This document shows, piece after piece, positions 27,109-29,860 of a DNA stretch of 29,860 nucleotides. The notes beneath the pieces were generated by a model. That model had not been told where the DNA came from. It saw nothing but the letters and a program-made list of their open reading frames with translations, and did no database searches. This DNA comes from a virus. How positions within the stretch are numbered: position 1 is the first letter of the stretch; the number at the start of each line of letters is the position of its first letter. Location: positions 1 through 29,860 of IMG/VR virus record IMGVR_UViG_3300044998_001424; one strand, 5' to 3'. The translations under genes were made by a program, and so were the position numbers.

Positions 27109-27328
27109 GTCCCCTCCTGCCCCCTTCCAGCACGCCGCCGCCGGCATGACGCGGTTTCCCCCGAACGTCGAGAGCCTGCGCATCGAGCCGGGCCAGGGGG
27201 TCCTCTGGCTGATCGCCCGGCGCAACGACGTCGAGCTGCGTTTTCCGCTCGCCGAGGACGACCGCCGGCATCTCGCGCGGCTGCTGCTCGGCGACCTCAC
27301 CCTGCCGCCCCTCCCCGTCCCACGCTGA
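27107..27328 (+). CDS. Small hypothetical beta-rich protein
   Basis: The frame gives 73 residues from ATG 27107, or 60 from ATG 27146. Strands Ser-Leu-Arg-Ile-Glu, Val-Leu-Trp-Leu-Ile-Ala-Arg and Val-Glu-Leu-Arg-Phe-Pro-Leu-Ala are followed by a helix Arg-His-Leu-Ala-Arg-Leu-Leu-Leu-Gly, a pattern of many small phage proteins. No good ribosome site precedes either ATG. It is 20 nt upstream of the next plus-strand gene. Confidence 0.45.
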   Translation: MSPPAPFQHAAAGMTRFPPNVESLRIEPGQGVLWLIARRNDVELRFPLAEDDRRHLARLLLGDLTLPPLPVPR

Positions 27329-27348
27329 CCTAGCTAGCGAGACCGCCC

Positions 27349-27687
27349 ATGGACCCGACGCTCGTCCAGATTGCCACGCTCCTCGCCCACACCGGCCTCG
27401 CCGGCGTCATGACCGGGCTCGCCTGGCGCGCCGCCGCCGACCGCCGCGCCGCTCGGGAGCTGGAGCGCGCGGCCGCCGCCGCCGAGGCCGACGCCCGCCG
27501 CATCCTGGAGCTTGCGACCGAGCGGCTCCGGGCGCGCCGCGCCGGCCTGGAGGCCGGGCCGGCCCCCGGCGCGCCGACGAGCATCGACCGCGGCGCGGCC
27601 CCGGACGCCCGCATCGTGCAATTCCCGAACCCTGCCGGCCGCGCGCGCGCCGGCAGCGAGGCCTGCGCACCGGGGGACGCGGGCTAG
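27349..27687 (+). CDS. Small membrane-anchored coiled-coil protein
   Basis: The 112-residue protein has a hydrophobic N-terminal helix (Ile-Ala-Thr-Leu-Leu-Ala-His-Thr-Gly-Leu-Ala-Gly-Val-Met-Thr-Gly-Leu, about 8-24), an Ala/Glu/Arg coiled-coil helix (about 28-68), and a Pro/Gly-rich tail. This is the general layout of Rz-like spanins or phage membrane proteins, but no lysis neighbours are present. It runs toward the integrase on the plus strand. Function unknown. Confidence 0.5.
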   Translation: MDPTLVQIATLLAHTGLAGVMTGLAWRAAADRRAARELERAAAAAEADARRILELATERLRARRAGLEAGPAPGAPTSIDRGAAPDARIVQFPNPAGRARAGSEACAPGDAG

Positions 27688-27765
27688 GCGTCGGCGGCGG
27701 CCGCCAGGAGCAGCGGGGTGCGGCCGCCGCCGGGGGACCCACCGTTCGACACGCTGAGGTGAGAG

Positions 27766-27849
27766 ATGCAGATGGGCTTGACCATTCGGGGCGACCTGAC
27801 GGCGACCCGCCGGCGCGCGGGGCCCCTGGACGGGAGGGCGCGCGCGTGA
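27766..27849 (+). CDS. 27-residue leader ORF coupled to the putative excisionase
   Basis: GAGGTGAGAG precedes ATG 27766, a near-perfect ribosome site. The short reading frame ends in TGA at 27847-27849, overlapping the GTG start (27846-27848) of the next gene as GTGA. The peptide is basic (Arg-Arg-Arg near its middle, Arg-Ala-Arg-Ala at its end) and has no recognisable domain. It most likely serves to couple or regulate translation of the downstream gene. Confidence 0.55.
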   Translation: MQMGLTIRGDLTATRRRAGPLDGRARA

Positions 27850-28172
27850 TCACACTGGCGGGCACGACCTATCTTTCCGTCCCTGAGTGCCGCGAGCGGC
27901 TCGCCGCGCTCAACCTGGTGATGGCCGAGCGCACGTTCCGCCGGCTCGTGCGCCAGTCGGGCCGCTATCTCGAGCACCGGCGCCAGCTGGTGCTGACCGA
28001 GGAGGATCTGGCGGCCGTCATCGAGACGCTGAGGAGACCGGCCGCATGGCCCTCAAGCTCGTCCGCCGGCGCGGCTCGAAAATCTGGTACGTCTCGGGTA
28101 CCATCCGCGGCAACCGTTATTTCGAAAGCACGCGCACTGGCAGCCGCGAGCACGCGGAAGCCTACTGCGTAA
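27846..28172 (+). CDS. Putative excisionase / HTH protein
   Basis: The 108-residue frame starts at GTG 27846. Its first 60 residues look like a winged-helix or MerR/AlpA-type domain: Tyr-Leu-Ser-Val-Pro-Glu-Cys-Arg-Glu-Arg-Leu, Glu-Arg-Thr-Phe-Arg-Arg-Leu-Val-Arg, Arg-Gln-Leu-Val-Leu-Thr-Glu-Glu-Asp-Leu. This would suit an Xis directing excision, and it precedes and overlaps the integrase. The end beyond the integrase start (28046) is Ser/Ala/Arg-rich, so the last 42 residues may just be a consequence of the frame. The upstream leader overlap explains the absence of its own ribosome site. Confidence 0.6.
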   Translation: MITLAGTTYLSVPECRERLAALNLVMAERTFRRLVRQSGRYLEHRRQLVLTEEDLAAVIETLRRPAAWPSSSSAGAARKSGTSRVPSAATVISKARALAAASTRKPTA

Positions 28173-29050
28173 GGCGCGAGCGCGAGATTCTCGATGCCGA
28201 GTTCTTCGGCGCGACGATCTTCGCTGAGGCGGTGCTCGTCTACCTCGAGAAGGGCGGCGACGGCACCTACCTCGCCCCGCTCATCGACCGCTTCGGCCCG
28301 CTCAAGCTCGTCGAGATCACGCCGGCGATGGTCTCCGAGTTCGCGCGCGAGCGCTACGGCCATCTGCGGCCGGCGACCGTCAAGCGCCAGCTCTACACCC
28401 CGCTCAACGCCATCCTGCGCGCGGCCCACCGCGCCCAGCTCGGGCCGCTTCTTCGCTTCGAACCGCCGCGCGTGAAGCGCGAGCCGGTCGCCTGGGCCGA
28501 CGACCGCTGGCTCGAGCGCTTCTTCGCCCAGGCCCACTTCCGGGCGGCGGCGATCGTGCTCTTCATGACGCTCACCGGCGCGCGCGTCTCGGAGGCCTGC
28601 CGGCTTGCGCCCGAGGACGTCGATCTCGCGCGCGGCGAGGCAATCCTGCGGAAGACGAAGTCGGGACGCGCCAGGCGCGTGCCGCTGGCGCCGGTGCTGG
28701 TCGAGACGCTCGCGCGCGCGCTCGCCGAATGCGCCCGCCCGATCGCGGGCGAGACCCGCGTCTTCGGCTACTCAACCCGCTATTCGGTCAACCAGGCGAT
28801 CGAGCGCGTCTGCCGCCGCGCGGGGCTTCCCTACTATTCGAGCCACAAGGCGGGCCGGCATGCGTTCGCGGCACGCCTCTTGGCGCAAGGCCAGTCGCTG
28901 AAGCTGGTGCAGGACGCCGGCGGCTGGGCGAGCATCCGGATGGTGAGCGAGGTCTACGGCCACTTGGAGCAGCAGGCGATCGACGACGCCGTGCGGCAAG
29001 CCGCGCGGTCCCTGCCGGCGCTGCCGGGGGCGCTGCGCGATAAGGGGTGA
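28046..29050 (+). CDS. int: Tyrosine-family integrase
   Basis: The 334-residue protein has an N-terminal arm with a short beta domain (about 1-45), a SAM-like core-binding domain (about 55-140) and a catalytic domain with Arg180 (Thr-Gly-Ala-Arg-Val-Ser-Glu), Lys205, His267 and Arg271 (Ser-His-Lys-Ala-Gly-Arg-His), Trp294 in place of the second His, and Tyr304 (Glu-Val-Tyr-Gly-His-Leu). It inserts and excises the phage DNA. It is transcribed rightward near one end of the prophage. Start ATG 28046 lies within the putative excisionase frame, an overlap of 127 nt. No ribosome site is obvious, so translation may be coupled. Confidence 0.93.
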   Translation: MALKLVRRRGSKIWYVSGTIRGNRYFESTRTGSREHAEAYCVRREREILDAEFFGATIFAEAVLVYLEKGGDGTYLAPLIDRFGPLKLVEITPAMVSEFARERYGHLRPATVKRQLYTPLNAILRAAHRAQLGPLLRFEPPRVKREPVAWADDRWLERFFAQAHFRAAAIVLFMTLTGARVSEACRLAPEDVDLARGEAILRKTKSGRARRVPLAPVLVETLARALAECARPIAGETRVFGYSTRYSVNQAIERVCRRAGLPYYSSHKAGRHAFAARLLAQGQSLKLVQDAGGWASIRMVSEVYGHLEQQAIDDAVRQAARSLPALPGALRDKG

Positions 29051-29182
29051 AGCGCTAGCCTTCAGATTCGCTTATGCTCCTGCATCCACATTCTCGCCTT
29101 CATGTCAAGAGTGATTCATTTGACATTCAGGAATCGAATCGTATATGTGATGCATACCCGCTGGCAGCGTGCTGTCGGCTCG

Positions 29183-29228
29183 AAGGCCGTGCGAGGCAAG
29201 TGCCTCGGGCGGCCTTTGTGGTTTTTGA
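29183..29228 (+). terminator. Strong hairpin with following T-rich tract, between integrase and NYN gene
   Basis: AAGGCCG (29183-29189) and CGGCCTT (29210-29216) form an outer stem, CGAGGCA (29192-29198) and TGCCTCG (29201-29207) an inner stem, with one 2-nt mismatch on each side and a 2-nt AG loop. TTTGTGGTTTTT follows. This fits an intrinsic terminator for the integrase transcript; it could also be part of an attachment site. It argues against the NYN gene starting at 29102. Confidence 0.6.
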
Positions 29229-29236
29229 GATGCGCG

Positions 29237-29860
29237 ATGCGGGTCGTAGTCTACATCGATGGCTTCAATCTTTACTACCGCGCCCTTAAAGGAACTCGGT
29301 ATAAGTGGTTGAACCCGCTCAAGCTATCAGAGCGCCTTCTTGATGACGGCGACGAGATAGGGCTCATACGCTATTTCACCGCTCGCGTCAGCGCGAGGGC
29401 GGGCGATAAAGGTGCGCCTCGACGCCAACAAATTTATCTCAACGCCCTTAAGTCCGTGCCGCAAGTCAAGTTTCACTTCGGAAGATTCCTCCCGAAGAAG
29501 AAGCGAAGGCCGTTAGTGAGTACGGGACAATTTGTCGAGATACACGACACGGAGGAAAAGGGTTCGGATGTCAACCTGGCCACTCACCTTCTCAATGATG
29601 CGTGGAAGGCCGACTTCGGCCTCGCCCTCGTATTGTCGCAAGATACCGACCTAGTCGAGACCATAAGAATCGTGACGCAAGAACGTCGGTTGAAGGTCGG
29701 TTTAGTCTGGCTTGACGGCCGGCAGCCCAACAATCAGCTTGCGAAGGTCGCTTCTTTCGTTCGCCACGTAAAGCCCGCAGATCTAGCTGCCTCCCAATTT
29801 GATGAAGCAATAACACTCGATGATGGCCGAGTCATCTCTCGCCCGCCGGAGTGGCGGTGA
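29237..29860 (+). CDS. NYN-domain protein (PIN-like putative RNase)
   Basis: The 207-residue protein starts with the strand Arg-Val-Val-Val-Tyr-Ile-Asp-Gly-Phe-Asn (Asp8), and carries Lys-Gly-Ser-Asp-Val-Asn-Leu (Asp111) and Leu-Ser-Gln-Asp-Thr-Asp-Leu (Asp136, Asp138), the acidic residues of NYN/LabA nucleases, which cut RNA in other members. The start at ATG 29237 is chosen because the NYN fold begins there. An earlier in-frame start at 29102 would read through the hairpin. Base composition is lower in GC than the integrase. It lies outside the int gene, so it may be a host gene next to the insertion site or a phage passenger. The stop codon is at the window end. Confidence 0.85.
   Translation: MRVVVYIDGFNLYYRALKGTRYKWLNPLKLSERLLDDGDEIGLIRYFTARVSARAGDKGAPRRQQIYLNALKSVPQVKFHFGRFLPKKKRRPLVSTGQFVEIHDTEEKGSDVNLATHLLNDAWKADFGLALVLSQDTDLVETIRIVTQERRLKVGLVWLDGRQPNNQLAKVASFVRHVKPADLAASQFDEAITLDDGRVISRPPEWR

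Noticed and set aside
29102-29236. N-terminal extension of the NYN protein to 29102
   Set aside because: The NYN fold begins at the ATG at 29237. The extension would read through a hairpin terminator and has no family similarity.

Overview
This window is a lambdoid prophage, or a large part of one, from a GC-rich bacterium, most likely an alphaproteobacterium. The host guess rests on very high GC, GC-ending codons, a GapR/DUF2312-type protein and a lambda-type head module of the kind seen in alphaproteobacterial prophages. The left end stops at the major capsid gene, so tail and lysis genes would lie beyond it. The right end carries the integrase and one further gene.

Layout. (1) 1-9785, minus strand, late head module. 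Transcription order is small ORF, minor-tail-Z-like protein, terminase small subunit, terminase large subunit, an Ala/Gly-rich 319-aa protein, gpW-like joining protein, portal, S49 protease with a nested scaffold start, head decoration protein, major capsid. Apart from the 319-aa insertion this is the lambda order Nu1-A-W-B-C/Nu3-D-E. (2) 10067-14638, an accessory island of mixed orientation and partly lower GC: a two-TM protein, a small XRE regulator, a GNAT-like protein overlapping a PAS-like protein tail to tail, a small helical protein, and a three-gene module coupled by ATGA overlaps. That module is a transposase-derived chimeric ORF, an unrecognised 157-aa protein and a DUF1828/DUF1829 protein. 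(3) 14916-24760, minus strand, early replication block read leftward from the immunity region: Cro-like repressor, small genes, a replication-initiator-like protein with a candidate origin inside its gene, a DnaA domain IV protein, an MT-A70 methyltransferase, a GapR-like protein, a ParB-like protein and a DUF6362-like protein. Most neighbours overlap by ATGA. (4) 24536-26250, immunity region: Cro-like and CI-like repressors diverge over a 17-bp operator, and a near-identical operator lies upstream of a secreted-protein gene. (5) 26309-29050, small genes, then a leader ORF, a putative excisionase and a tyrosine integrase on the plus strand. (6) 29237-29860, a NYN-domain protein behind a strong hairpin.

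How it may work (inference). CI binds the TGTGCC-N5-GGCACA sites and silences leftward early transcription, and possibly a rightward promoter facing xis-int. Its S24-like domain has Ala where the catalytic Ser is expected, so induction may not use RecA-stimulated self-cleavage. After induction the early operon makes the initiator and its DnaA, GapR, ParB and methyltransferase helpers, then the late genes build a lambda-type head.

The most novel candidates are the coupled DUF1828/DUF1829 module, the iteron-like cluster inside the initiator gene, and a dispersed family of hairpins with compensatory arm changes.
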